A stretch of 64,000 nucleotides of DNA from Diadema setosum (lineage: Eukaryota; Echinodermata; Echinoidea; Diadematoida; Diadematidae), in contig CM067059.1 of the NCBI GenBank assembly GCA_033980235.1, positions 22,889,494 to 22,953,493 on the forward strand. The letters are read 5' to 3'. The notes beneath the pieces were generated by a model. It was not told where the DNA came from, did not search any database, and saw only the letters and a list, made by a program, of their open reading frames with translations. The stretch's first letter is position 1, and each line of letters opens with the position of its first letter. This document shows positions 32,841-45,257 of the stretch, in pieces. The position numbers were made by a program, and so were the translations under genes.

Positions 32841-35800
32841 TGTTATTGTATCGCCGGTTGTCAGTGTTGTTGCATTTCTTTTTCTTTGCGGAAATCGTTC
32901 ATTTCAAACATCGGTGCACAGTAACTGCAACTTCCGAAATTCTCGTAACATCATTAATTGAATCTCGCCTTTCTCGAGAAAACGATGACGTCATGACCTT
33001 CGCGGCGATTTGCAGATAGCAAGAAATTCCTAGTACCCGCTTGTAGTCAACCTCTGCTAGCTAAGGGGTAAACAGGAGCTTTTAGACTTTGATAGTGCGT
33101 CAGAGATGGGGGGGGGGGAGAAAAGAATTGAAGACAGTCTTGTTCCATGTCTCCTTTCCTTTATTATTGTGTACACAAAATCACGCACAACCACCTTCGT
33201 GAAATTGAGACTGGGGCGCAACTGCCCATGAGAAAAACAAAAACAAAAACAAAACAAAACAGGAACTTTCAATTTTTTTCATGCACACACTGCATGCCGA
33301 ACTGTGAGGGGAGGACCGGGGGAGGACGTTAACACGTCACCATTTGCATAATAATTCACACTACTGCATTATGACTGTTCAAGAAAAACAAAAAAATACC
33401 ATAATTATGTTTCTCTATCGAAGAGAAAGCGAAAAAAAAAACAGTTTTTCTTGGAATTTTATTTCACAAGGGTCACCTAGAGCTGTATTCTTTACGATGA
33501 TTGTTTCACCATGACCAGATCTTCTCTGGGAAATTCCACGAAACGTCCAGTCAAAAAAGGGAGGGGGCGGGGATGATAATAATTATTTTGTTTTTGTCGT
33601 ATTGATTCAGAAAACAGACGAATTCTTTTGAGCGGTGAAACCGAAGCACAATTTGAGCTGAGAAACCCCCTTGCAAATTTTTAAAACTGGAACGAAACAG
33701 ATTGGTCTATTTAGACATGAAACGCGAAAGTAATTGCATCTTTCGTGTATTCTATACATTTTCCCCTAAAATTTAACAGGCGTCTTTATGGAGAATCAGT
33801 TACAAAATTAAAAAAAAAAATGTGAGAAGTATTCGGCCCACAAGGAGAAGAGAATAATAATGATGATAATGATGACGAGGAGCGTCAGGGGATCAGTAAA
33901 CAGCAACTCACCGCAGAGGGCAGCAGCATCATTCATCCCATGGCTGACGCGCTCTCGAGTTCGTCGAACTTCAACGGCCTTTCCGTTTCGTCACATACAT
34001 ATCTCGCAGTACAGGGCAGGCAGGCTGTACGTGTCTACTTACTACCCACGGAAATCGTCATCAGGGCAGGACAAACAGTACGGGTCCTGTAAACGGATAT
34101 AGGTTTTTAGAGTGGGTGGTATGGAATGTAATTACAGGAAATACACAACAATTATGATATCGGAAAGTTTGACGGAATCGGGGAAATGACGTTTGCGCCT
34201 TTTCCTTCCCACCCCCGGCCCACTCCTCGCTAATACCCTTATTTTCGAAGAAGTGGAAACGGTCGAACCCGCATGGCTACAAACCTGTCTGGTGTCATGC
34301 TCAGCCAACTTGAGGGGGATGTAATGTGTTTATTTCTTCCCTTGCGTCTAGACAGAAAGCTGGTTTGAAATTTAGTTCGTTTATTTTTGCATTTTGGTTG
34401 TTTTTGGACTTTTGCAAATCGAGCCATTTCCTTTTAGGAGGAGCAAAATGTATGTCAGTATTTCTCCCCCCGTTTGGTCCTCAATGAAAACTTTTGCAAA
34501 TCCAAGGAAGAAGACGAATTGCTATTCTAAACACCCATGAAAGTATGTCAGTCATCGAATGGCAGAAAGATAAACAAACAGCAAGTTCTTCCGCTATCCT
34601 TATAACTTACAAATCATACATGCTTTGCGACTGTCTTGGACCTTGATATCGTAAGATTTCTGACAATCTTGGTGAAAGAAGTTAAGTCGAATTCGTCATA
34701 GGATGAACTATTTATTTTCAATTCAAATGAGCCTGCATTCCACAAAATAAATGCTCAGCTGTTTTTGGTGTCACATGCAATAAGAGAAATACGTGGCATC
34801 TATATTTTCTGTCTGACTCCAAAAGTCTTGCGAATGCATTTCAAGTTCAGTCCATTCTGTTGATCACCTCAACAGATGAAAATTATGACTTGAAACAACT
34901 TTTATGATGAGAGATAAAACTATTTCATTTCAAGTAGTTATGTAGGAAGCTGAACATTATCACAGTGCTTTAAAAAAGGTGTTTTTTTTTGGGGGGGGGG
35001 CAGCGGGGTAGGGTTGGGGTTGAGTAATCGAACCCCATAAGTGGCGGATGTTACTTGTCAACCAGTCACATGGTGCCATTAGTGTCGTATTTTTATTGGG
35101 TATCATTTTGGAGAGTGTGAGATGGAATGTTATTGCTTCTAGAGGCCAAGTGAGATCGAGAAGAATGTCTCCCATCCGGGTCTTCAAGGGCGAATCATGA
35201 AAGGTGTACGATGTAAAGACTCGTTAGCTGTCAACAAACACCGAAAAACCATAAATTCCGTCGATTTGATGTGTCCAAAACATGAGGAGAAACATGCAGG
35301 CTTTAGCCAAGGCTTCGTTCTCTCACATTCTCCAGTTCCAAATTGTCTGTAATGGGTAGCGTACAAATCGCGTAAGCGGAACGGTAAAACGTATCGTTGG
35401 ATAATCTGACCAAGGAGGTATTAGGCGAGCTAGTGCCTCCTTGATCTGACACGGAGGTCATCGAAGTATGCTTATGTTATGATAGAAATGATGGGAAGGG
35501 AGCCAAAGCTGTTAAATCATCTACCAAATACATAGTCGAAATTGTGCGATCAAGTTTATAACAAACAATTAAAGAGTTACAGAATGATGACATCTTCACT
35601 TTATCTCTATGTGGTTGCGACCACTTGCACTGCTCAGCGGAAACGTGTGAAACTTAGCACTCAAACGTCTAACCTTTATCATTTCATTGTCTACTCCTGA
35701 GGAAACTTCTACCGCGGGTTCGTTTACTCCTATGCTTGTGCAATTAGTGTCTAACTGGACGTGGATTGGAATTGCTCCTTAAGGTGATGCCAGTGCAACG

Positions 35801-35946
35801 GGTCTGGCCAGGATAAGAAAAGTTGCATACAAAATGATATCCGATTTTAATATAATCATTACGCAGGGATAAAGTCACTTTGAAGTCTAAAGGCATTTCC
35901 TGTTCAAGATAACGCATTTGAAGATATTGTAGTTATGTCACATATG

Positions 35947-36260
35947 GAATGAAATGAAATGAAGTTTATTCACCAAACAAACATCGTCAACATAGTCAAA
36001 ACAGTCAATAGTTAAAGAACAGTTTTGGCAAAAAAAAAAAGAAAAAAAAAAAGAAAAAAGAACCGGCAATAGCGTGCAGGCTAGTCGAGACCAGTCCTTT
36101 CAATGATATAGATTATGTAACGTATTTACAGTATACACAGAAGCAATGTCATATGTACATATTTCATTTATACATTATTTGATAAGAGATATTTTCGTAT
36201 AAAGATAACAGTACAATTATCACAAATATACACTCATAAATATATATTATTACGTAAAAG
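35947..36260 (-). mobile_element. LINE 3'-end fragment with (GAAAT)n-like tail
   Basis: On the minus strand the sequence ends GGTGAATAAACTTCATTTCA with a pentamer tail, the typical LINE 3' terminus. It has an internal T run (A run on plus at 36031-36059). The 5' boundary is unclear. No protein-coding part remains. Confidence 0.55.
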
Positions 36261-36824
36261 AAATATGTTCTTTTTTTCATGGTTTCTTCTAGCATTCCCT
36301 TGCTTTGTCACGACATGATATTGTCATATCATATTGTATAATGGTAATAATATATTTCGTTTATTCTTAACATCATGGCGTAAGTGTATGTTTATCATAA
36401 TTCTTATCACAAATATTTTTGTCTTATTAAAAGAATATTTATTCGAATAACCATATTCAATAGTCACGCACTTAGTGGCTTTTCACTGCAAAACAAAACT
36501 AATGTTGGTCAAACGGACGCTACCTGGACAAACAAATGATATGCATCAGAAGTAGTGACTTAGCTAGACACACACATCGTCTCTATGGCTCTTTGATTTT
36601 GCTGCCTTTTATTTTCTTTCTTAAAGGGGATGGCTAGTGACTGATCATTGGGAATGCTGGGGGATGATTGTTCCAATCCTTGTGGGATTAATTTAAGAGT
36701 ACATTATATATCTATTGCTGTGTGAAAATTATTTGCTTCAGAATGGTCTCGTATTCAAGTAATGTGCAGTTTAATGTTTCCAGGTTAGCATGCCTGTACA
36801 GTGACGGGGTGATCGTTAACGGGC

Positions 36825-37218
36825 AGTTTAAGGGTGTGTACAGTTCTGGTTGAGGTGAGGATTTAGCTTTTAACGTTTTGCGAGATATTCAGAGACCACT
36901 CTGTAAGATGTCAAAGAGCATGCAATTCTAAGGGGTATCAAAAGTTTATTTGATGAAAATCGGTTTTGAAATGGCTGAGATATCCAAAAACAAGGTGAAA
37001 CAAAGAGATCCTAATAAAAGGCGTGGTCTGTCGCCTTTTATTATTATCACTTTTTTGGATATCTCAGCCATTAGAAAACCAAATTTCATCAAATAAATGT
37101 TGAATCCTTCTTAAAATTACATGCCCTTTCATATTTCATAAGAGGTTTCTCATTGTCTCACTGAGGAATGTTCAAAACATGAATCCTCACCTCAACCAGT
37201 TCTGTACAGTCCCTTTAA
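36825..37218. mobile_element. TTAA MITE, family 1 subfamily (element D)
   Basis: Left TTTAAGGGTGTGTACAGTTC, right GAACTGTACAGTCCCTTTAA-like, with GGTTGAGGTGAGGAT inverted on both sides. The internal palindromic block is GATGAAAATCGGTTTTGAAA and its inverse. The ends differ from elements A-C, so it is a distinct subfamily. Confidence 0.85.
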
Positions 37219-37225
37219 GCAATCC

Positions 37226-37446
37226 TATAATAAAAGGTGGGGCACACCTTTTATTAGGATCGCTTCTTTTTGCTTTCTTTTGGGATACTTATCTTCAATT
37301 CAAAACAAATTTTCATTAAAAAAACAACAACTTTGAATTCCTCTTAGAATTGCATGCTCTTTAACATTTCATGGGATGGTTTTTAAGTTTCTCGCAAAAA
37401 GTTACAAGCTGAATCATCACCTCAACCAATACTATCATCCCTTTCT
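37226..37446. mobile_element. TTAA MITE, family 1, half element (E)
   Basis: Only the right half of the family-1 element, starting in the central palindrome (ATAAAAGGTGGGGCACACC) and ending AATACTATCATCCCTTT. It directly abuts element D, suggesting insertion next to it or a deletion between two elements. Confidence 0.75.
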
Positions 37447-38669
37447 GTAGAATATCCACCATGTCCATCCATTGAATGAAGTGACCCTTGGACAAACTCT
37501 CAGCAGAGGACACGGATTATGTCTTCTATAAGGCCGATCGTCTGCTGACAACCCGCGTATAATAATATCGATGGCCTTCTCCGATCGCTGTGATGTAAGC
37601 GGCTTTAAAATTGTCTATCTTTTCCGAATTGTCTTCCTCCTTTCACATACATGAATTTTTCAATCTCTGCCGATCTCTTATACTATACTCCCTCCTGCTT
37701 GTGATGTGATTTGTCATTGTATTGAAAGGGAGACAAACCGTTGCATGTATTGGTTTCAGCGGCAGTCATACCATCTTATGTACAGATTAGCAGAGATAGC
37801 ACTGTGACGTAGGACAAGTGTTACTGATAATATTCCAGTTGCGTAAGTTAAATTTCAATTTGTTGCACTGAATAGTACATGATGAGAGAATAGAGAGATA
37901 GAAATGTGGATAGATAGACTGACGAAAGAACGGGAAAAGAGGAGGAGGTGGTGGAGGGAGAAAAAGAGAGAAAGAGTGAAACTTTAATCAGAGAATATGA
38001 TTTAGTTGACGAAGAAGACTGCAATTCAGTTCCCTTTTGAATAAGTACAGCAATTTTAGCTACTGTAGAATAGCCCTTTTGATTGTAGGTCTATTCCTGC
38101 CATCCTTTCTGCTGACCTACCACATGAGAATTGAGAAAAACGGTGTGACAAATGACGGAAAACGACAGTTACGTAATATAAAATTCGTGATGAGCGGTGT
38201 CGCCGTCTGCACCGTTATTCGCATAAACCCTTCCCGCGCGCGCACTCTCTTCGCCTTCTCTATCAAAAACTTTCTCGGGACACGCAATAGATGTCACCCG
38301 TTGCGGATTCCTGTGACATCCCGTAGTGTTTTATAGCGAGAGAGATCTCTCCGAAGTAATTTCTCCACAAGGATTTGTCAGAGAGTAATCCCAAGATTTG
38401 TGAATGTTGTTTTTGCGTTCATTTATCACTCTTGTTCGTCAGTGTGGCAGGCGAGCGATTCACAAACGAACATGCACGCGCCGCAGGTCCCCTGCGTTCC
38501 TGCGAATGTCAACTCCAACATGACTCGCCGAGACTGTGCCAGGAGTTCGAAGAACAGCATCAGACTCTAACTGTGCGTCCAACTTCCTCTCGTGGAATCA
38601 GTCTCAGCTGGGCCATGCACATGTTATTCGTTCGAATAAGAATTGGTGTGTGCACGCATGTGTATGCAG

Positions 38670-38704
<35 letters not shown>

Positions 38705-39059
38705 TGTGTGCACGTGACCGGGTTGAAAGAGTCTCGGATAACCTAAATGTGATGTACACTTCACTGTTCGGCATTCATCGCTCCGCAGTCTGTCGGTGGA
38801 GGGAACAACACTGTCTCTAGACTCTTACTGAAAGTTGTCAAAAGTTCAACTTTTCGTTTTAATCATCTTCAAATACAGCCAGCTGGTTTTCAATGAAGGC
38901 AAAATTTCCGGATGAAACAGTACCGTTGTGGGAGTTTTTAGAAATTGTAAACAACCAATCACAGGATTATCAGTAACGGTTGTGGAAATTTGCCTCGAAT
39001 TCGAATGCTATCGTGTCTTTGGTGTTTCCAGCTGACTGTGACAGATGATTAGTCAAGCT
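37447..39059. other. Upstream region of the 39469 gene; (GT)n at 38668-38702
   Basis: Mixed composition, rising in GC from 38200 onward. It holds a GT microsatellite. No exon with clear splice sites was found. It could contain distal regulatory sequence of the following gene. Confidence 0.4.
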
Positions 39060-39468
39060 GTACCTCGGATGTACCCGTCAATTAGAATCTCACGGGATTG
39101 AGACAGAATTTCTCTGGCGCAGACTCGTTTTGGGAGGTGCTCTCTCCTCCCTCACACGATCCGATCGCAGACCAGGTCATCTCGATCCTGTCGCCTCGTT
39201 GAGCCCGAGACTGATACGCTCTCTCGAGAAGGTGCGTTCACTAGCTCGCGGCGGTTAGAGGGCTTACACTCGGATTATAATCATTTGCATCGGTCTCCTC
39301 TTCTTCATCGACACGTTATCATCGACATCGGTCGGATCGGTCATCCAACTCCGCTCGCGTATTGTGTCCTCCAATCACTTGATCTCCGGGCTCCGTCCGT
39401 CCTTTCCCCCATCCCCCGTGGAGAGCTAGCGGAGGGCTGCTTGCCCTTCAGTGGATAATTCTGCCGGT
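39060..39468 (+). promoter_or_regulatory. GC-rich promoter/5' UTR region of secreted-protein gene
   Basis: Locally raised GC and CpG content compared with the surrounding AT-rich DNA, directly before a good coding start. No ATG occurs in the last 80 bases or so before 39469. The transcription start is not identifiable and no TATA box is evident. Confidence 0.4.
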
Positions 39469-39605
39469 ATGTTGCTCCGGTGCGTGTGGGCCGTTGTCGC
39501 CCTCATGTGTGGGTTTCTCCCCCACGCCTCCCCGACGAGATATCGAACCTCCACGTCGTCAAGGCAGGTCTACAGCTACGTCTATCCAAACAGGGTGATC
39601 ACTGG
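39469..39605 (+). CDS. First coding exon of a secreted or membrane protein
   Basis: ATG at 39469 (G at -3) opens 45 codons plus two bases, ending at the consensus donor GG|GTAAGTCAG. The N-terminus MLLRCVWAVVALMCGFLPHA is a clear signal peptide: one Arg, a hydrophobic core, then small residues. After it comes a Ser/Thr/Arg-rich stretch and SRQVYSYVYPNRVITG. The protein enters the secretory pathway; its family cannot be told from this exon. The intron is phase 2. A 40-bp segment at 41710-41749 has matching phase and splice sites but is too short to be sure of. Confidence 0.6.
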
Positions 39606-41111
39606 GTAAGTCAGCTGAATTTTCACTGATTCATATAATCCAACACTTCCAATCCTCTCGTCATGATTTGAAGTGGTGTCTCGTTTGCTAACGTCAAATT
39701 TTGCTTCGTCAACAACAAAAAAAAAGTCATAGTAATGAAAGTAGGCAAGTATATCATGACAATGTTAAGTCGGTAGGACCAGGGAGGTGGGAAGAGACCC
39801 CCTCCCTGGTAGGACTGTGATCTTAGGAATTAAGAAAGTGACGTTTCCTCATCATCGGGACTGAAAGAGAATGCCGAGTTCAGCAACAAGAAAGGGGGAG
39901 GGGGAGAGGGATCATAAAATAAAGGTTCATACCAAAAGATTACCACGACGGAAGAGAGATGGGTACTACGCTGAGCAGTGAGAGTGTATTAAAAAAGCAG
40001 ACAAGAAAGAGTAAGGAGAGTGAAAGCCCGCGCAGAGATGAACAGGAAATGCAAGTGATGAACAGGCTGCTGCGATGAATGAAAGCACCAACTTTGGGAA
40101 CTATTTCTACATTATTATTCATAGTATAGATGGCCAGCTACAGCGTACCGCGGCAAGGGCTTTCATTCATTACGGACGGCTTCCACTTCCTATGTTACAT
40201 GAATGCAAATCCGTGTGTTTATCCCCTTCGATATTCGGACAGAGAACTGTTCTTTTTTTTTTATCGTGTTCTCAAACAAGAACACGCCTTGTCACCACGG
40301 CGAGGCTGTAAGTGGCAACACTAAACCGTTTCCCAGACGTGTTCTCCCCCTCCCTCCCTCCCCCCCCCCCCCACCCAACTCGCTCTTGTGAATGTACAGG
40401 GTACACTTACGGGCTGTCTCGTGGGTCAGCCTTGCTCTAATAATTTTACGGGATGTCTCGGGCAGCGCACACGAATGGCACCCGTCCGTGTATCAAGAAG
40501 AGCGAGCGCAGACGATCCTACCATAATAGCACATACACTTTCGAAGTTCAAATCATGTCCGCACAACCAGTGCATATCTCGTGAGGGAGTTCTGATGCCT
40601 TGAATCATGCTTGTATTCTTTGCACATCGTTTATTCTTGAATCTTATGCACACCTATCTGTGCGACCCTCTCGCAGACGTTGTCTTACCATTTACCACCA
40701 CCCCAACCCTTCGAAATCTTCGCTTTTCCCATGCTGATGGTATGGGGTAGTTCTAAGGCATAACAATTATTACGTAATATCTTGCACATACTCCCGGCGT
40801 TGACAAACGACACTGGCACTAGCGCGCGCTTTGACACGGCGATAAAAGGGCGATCGAATAAACAGATGTCTAGGAGCATAAACTGGATGAATGTTTGCAT
40901 GATCGGCCGCGTAAGGCGGACTGATGACTTTGCCACCGTGCGATGGAGAGACACCACACCCCTGATAGCGGCAAGTCCATGTTATGTTCATTCCCCATCT
41001 TGGTGGAATTTCTGTGCGACTTTACTAATTGGAGTACCCAGGATTTCAATTTCAGATAATCCAGTACTATAGTACTCATATTCGAAGACCGCGTTGATAG
41101 ATGTTGATAGA

Positions 41112-41142
<31 letters not shown>

Positions 41143-42168
41143 GTTTGGGCTTTTGCCGGTTTCAGACTGAATATGTTGGGTGGCGAAGTTCACGGTTAGG
41201 TATTCCGTGCGTTGTCGGGTCCTATTTTAGTTGTTTTTTTTTCATATTGAAATTAAAGAAGCTCGTTAATGCCCCTATTTTGGCATTTTAATTGCCAGCC
41301 AGTCACACGAGACAATGTTGTGGAGGCTGGCTAGAAGTAGAATTGAGACCATTGAGGAAGAGAAAGAGAGGGATGGAGACAAGAGAGAAATAAAAAAATT
41401 CAATAACAACAACAACAACAATCAAACCAGTGTTCAAGTTCTGTCCATATTATTACGTTCTGGAACGCTGTTGTGATAAAAAGGGAACAAAAATGAGCCT
41501 CGCAGAGAGGTTGCATGATAAAAATCTGTTTGATACCCGTCTGAATGAATGATGATGATTTACGCTGGACTCAATAATCGACAATCTAGGGCAAGAAAAT
41601 GGCACAATTATCCGCGACGACTGAATATGAGGTGAAGTGAACCCGTAAATTGCAGGGAACATTTTTTGTACACGTGTGGGCATTGATTGATGGGGTGTTG
41701 CGACTGCAGTGTCGGTCTGAATACAGGAGTTGTCTGCGAGGAACCAACGGTGAGCGCGAACCTTGTACGTGACATAATTATCGCCTATAGTTCGTCTGCC
41801 GGGTTACTGAAAACAGAGTCGCAAAAATCGTCAATCACGCCTGAGCGAAAAGAAGAAGGAAAGACAAGCAAGAACACAAACACAAACAAAATCACATGAC
41901 TTTTCTGACATTGCCAAAATAACACTTGCTGGACAAGATCTGCATTAAATTCGTAAAGGTTTGAAGTAGGGCCAAATCTCGAATTTTTCAGTACTATTAT
42001 TTAAATAGCGCCGAGGTTGAACCTGGAGCTCTGTGTAAACTCCTTGTGAACATCTCGAAGAAAAAGCACATTTCCATTTCAACCTACTTACTGACATCTT
42101 GCATGGTAACTGAACATCAACGCTAACTTTCTCGTTGTTAGATAAGTCGTGCTCGCACATTTTTCACG
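39606..42168 (+). other. Probable first intron of the 39469 gene
   Basis: Contains a micro-palindrome (39773-39815), C runs (40354-40371) and a GT repeat (41114-41146). Open frames here lack motifs. Confidence 0.4.
41710..41749 (+). CDS. Very tentative 40-bp exon
   Basis: Preceded by GCGACTGCAG and followed by GTGAGC. In the phase left by exon 1 it reads VGLNTGVVCEEPT without stop. Short size and a weak pyrimidine tract make a chance match quite possible. Confidence 0.12.
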
Positions 42169-42590
42169 TTAAAGGGATGGTATAGTTTTGGTTGAGACCT
42201 AACTTCAGATTTCTAATATTTCTTGGAGAGATAATGAGAAACCTCTTATGAAATGTGAAAGAGGATGTATTAAATTCCAAGAGGAATTCAACATTTTTTT
42301 AAAATGAAAATTGGTTTTTGAAATGGCTAAGATATCTAAAATGGAGGAATCCTATTAAAAAAGGGGGGACACACCTTTTATTACGATCGCTTTGTTTTGC
42401 TTTGTTTTTTGGATGTCCCAGCCAATCCAAAACCGATTTTCATCAAATAAACTTTGAATTCCTCGTAGAATGGTATGCTATGTACTATTTCATAAGGTGT
42501 TTCTTGGTATTAAAATGGTAATTCGGAAAAATTTTAGGCCCTGTAGCCCAATCTTCATCTCCACCAATCTAGCTATACCACCCCTTTAAC
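42169..42590. mobile_element. TTAA MITE, family 1 (element F)
   Basis: Left TTAAAGGGATGGTATAGTTT, right AGCTATACCACCCCTTTAA. Internal block TGAAAATTGGTTTTTGAAA and its inverse near 42430. About 420 bp. Confidence 0.85.
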
Positions 42591-42729
42591 CTTAAGATCC
42601 TAGGCAAATGCAAGACTACCTACCTTGCACCAATAGTAAAGTTTTTCAGAAGCAGCGCTGTAGCCACTACATGCAGATTACCCCAAGATTGTCAGGTACC
42701 GATTTATTTTTGTACGATAAATACGACAA

Positions 42730-42743
42730 CAACAACAACAACA

Positions 42744-42807
<64 letters not shown>

Positions 42808-42893
42808 TAATAATAATAATAATAATAATTATTATTATTATTATAATTATTATTATTATTATTATAATAATTATGATTATTATTATGTAATGT
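42730..42893. repeat. ACA / TAA / TTA microsatellite, self-complementary
   Basis: (CAA)n then (TAA)n, followed by (TTA)n, so the two halves can pair. Confidence 0.95.
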
Positions 42894-45110
42894 AAAGCAA
42901 TAACACACAAAGTCAAAAATATGCTCTTCAAACATACAAATAAATACAAATGAAAATAAGCCTACAAAAAGAATCAATCACTTAAAATTATAACACAAAT
43001 GATAATAGTATTATCATCGTCATCTTCATCGTCATCGTCATAATCATCATCATCATCACCCGTCGTCATCTTCATCGTAGTCTTCATCTTCCTCGTCGTC
43101 ATCGTCGTCGTCATCATCATCATCAACGTTATGAAATCAAGATAGCCTCTCCTGTGATACACTGCCACTAGAATTCTTCGATAGAGAATTGTCAGGAATC
43201 CAAGTTGAGTCAAGACGGACAGCATGTCCAAGCATAAATGATATTGTGTCGTCCAGGATTGAAATTCAAGATAACCTGTTTGAAAGAGATGTTTTGTCCC
43301 TGTAGTCTGAATTGAGTTTTTTTTAATCGAATTGATTTTGTAATTGTTCCATTTTCTTGGATATCCGTTACAATAAATGATTGCCAGGAAATTGTGCTCA
43401 AGACTATGTTAGTGATTGTGTGAGTCTCACACAAAGTAGTCAGACTCCCCATCATAATAACCGACGTTTCATTGTCGCTACTAACCTTTAATTTAAAATG
43501 CCTATACCTCACAAGTCACTGTTTACATGAATTGGGTGTACTGTAACATGGTATAAACTCTGTAAGGAACTACACTCCCCCTGAAAGCAGCGGGGTTAAC
43601 TTCTCGCCATGGTTAAATGGTATAAAAAGTACGATTATCTTATGAAAATGTGGTAAACGTTCGTGTTTAGTTGAATGTGGACAGGGCTTGCGCAGGACAT
43701 TGAATTTTTCCCCCTTTGCTGAGATAAGAAATTTGTCAGAAAATTCTTCGCTTAAAGACGCAGGAATAAAGTAGAGCCTGAAGGTCAGACCATTGTGACA
43801 CACAAATGTGCTCGACACTACAGAAGAATGGTCCTGAGCCCCCGAAGCATATTGAGGTGAGAGAGGAGGTTCTTGCTGCTAATGCACCCAGAATGTTAAT
43901 GTGCAAACTTCAGGCCACACACGACCAACCCCTATCTGGAAATCGTTGAGATCGCTTTTATTTTCTCGTTTTTTCTACTACATTTTAGATATGCTCCCCC
44001 TCAGCTCCTACGCCACCTCGAACATCATGCGTTAGGCTTATCCAAAGAAAGAGAGATGACATACAATGCTTTGATAACAAATAAACTGAACCCCCCCCCA
44101 CACACACATACACTCGCGCACACACACACACACACAAAGCATACAGACAAAAAATGAAAATGGCTCTCTAAGGCTATTTTTGACAAGGGGTTGTTCCTAG
44201 ATAAAAGCATAAGCCCAAAGGCTTCATACTGCAGTAGTCTCCTTGAAAGTATTTGAAAAAAAAAAAAAATGTCAGAAGATGAAAGGAACGCGGGACTTCC
44301 TGGGAAAATCGGATTACGGTTGGCGTTTTTTGCTTATACAGAAACTGAAAAGGTCCGTGATACCATCTGTTTATGTAGGGTTGAGTACTTGTTATCGATG
44401 CTAATTGATTTGCCTGAAGTGGCCGAGCTTACAATGAGCAGGCATCGGCTATACGAAGTTTTATTTTATTTTTTTATAATAAAGTATTTCATATCAGCAA
44501 CTCGACCAATCGCCACGGTTTTCCACACATTCCTGTATACGCATGATGGATTGCTCCGATCAATGTAAGAACCTTTTTGCGCTGTATACATACGGATAAA
44601 ATTGTTTAGTAAGTGTCTTTTTATACTTAATCCATCCGCTTTTTCGATAGCCTAATTAAATTGAGCTGATCGCCTGAAATACAATGTTTAACAATGGCTC
44701 AAGTTAAAAAAAAAAAACCCACCAAAAACAAAATGAAAACAAATAAATACTGGTAGTGCCTTAAAAACAGCGCCTGTCATTTACCCCCTAATTCGTAATT
44801 TTATCATGTGGATCTAGTGAATGTAGATATAGAGTGTAACATATCATTGAAGTTGAGAAAATTTTACATTAATATATAAAACGTTCTCATATCTTAAAGT
44901 GGTGGTTAAATCAATATATTGTCATCGCTGGATAAGAAGACACTAATTTTCATGATGTCACATTTGAACAACGATGTAAAGGAAATATCAAGAGAATTCA
45001 ACATAATATTTTTCTGTTTTTCATAAGAAGAGCTCTAAATTTGCCTCTTTCAGAAGGCAGGGGAATAATGTTACCCTCAACTTCATTGTGTCAGCAACAA
45101 GTTGATAATA
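42894..45110. other. Non-coding with GTC/ATC microsatellite and CA repeat
   Basis: A TCATCGTC-type trinucleotide array lies at 43015-43128 and CA repeats at 44097-44138. A minus-strand open frame at 43210-43512 has protein-like composition (VILNFNPGRHNIIYAWTCC) but no recognised family and no firm splice sites; I leave it uncalled. Confidence 0.45.
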
Positions 45111-45257
45111 GGGAGCTTTAGATTTCAGACGCGCGGACGTTCAAAGAGAAAAAAACATGATCTGAGCGTGCGCAGTAGCGCGGATCAAGTTACTGCGCAC
45201 GCTCAGATCATGTTTTTTTCTCTTTGAACGTCCGCGCGTCTAAAATCTAAAGCTCCC
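45111..45257. mobile_element. Near-perfect palindromic MITE, 67-bp arms, TA flanks
   Basis: The arm GGGAGCTTTAGATTTCAGAC is inverted at the right with one mismatch over about 67 bp. The loop is about 12 bp. TA on both sides suggests a Tc1/mariner-type TA target duplication. Confidence 0.9.

Larger units (their letters stand above)
31695..35945. other. Non-coding region with several simple repeats
   Basis: Holds a LINE-tail-like segment near 32345-32400 (CATTTCATTTAATTTATT), T/G runs (32569-32599), (TA)n, (TTC)n and G runs near 33108 and 34991. A minus-strand donor-like CTCTGCG|GTGAGT near 33920 lies after a short open frame but gives no convincing exon. Confidence 0.45.

Noticed and set aside
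33880..33990. Minus-strand GTGAGT donor after a short ATG frame (MNDAAALCG)
   Set aside because: Only nine codons, with upstream stops and no partner exon; probably chance.
42608..42949. Open frames over TAA/TTA repeats
   Set aside because: Microsatellite artefacts on both strands.
43210..43512. Minus-strand open frame with protein-like composition
   Set aside because: It begins at a GTG codon, not ATG, no family is recognised, splice sites are weak and it ends beside a microsatellite. Possibly a decayed gene, but not supportable.
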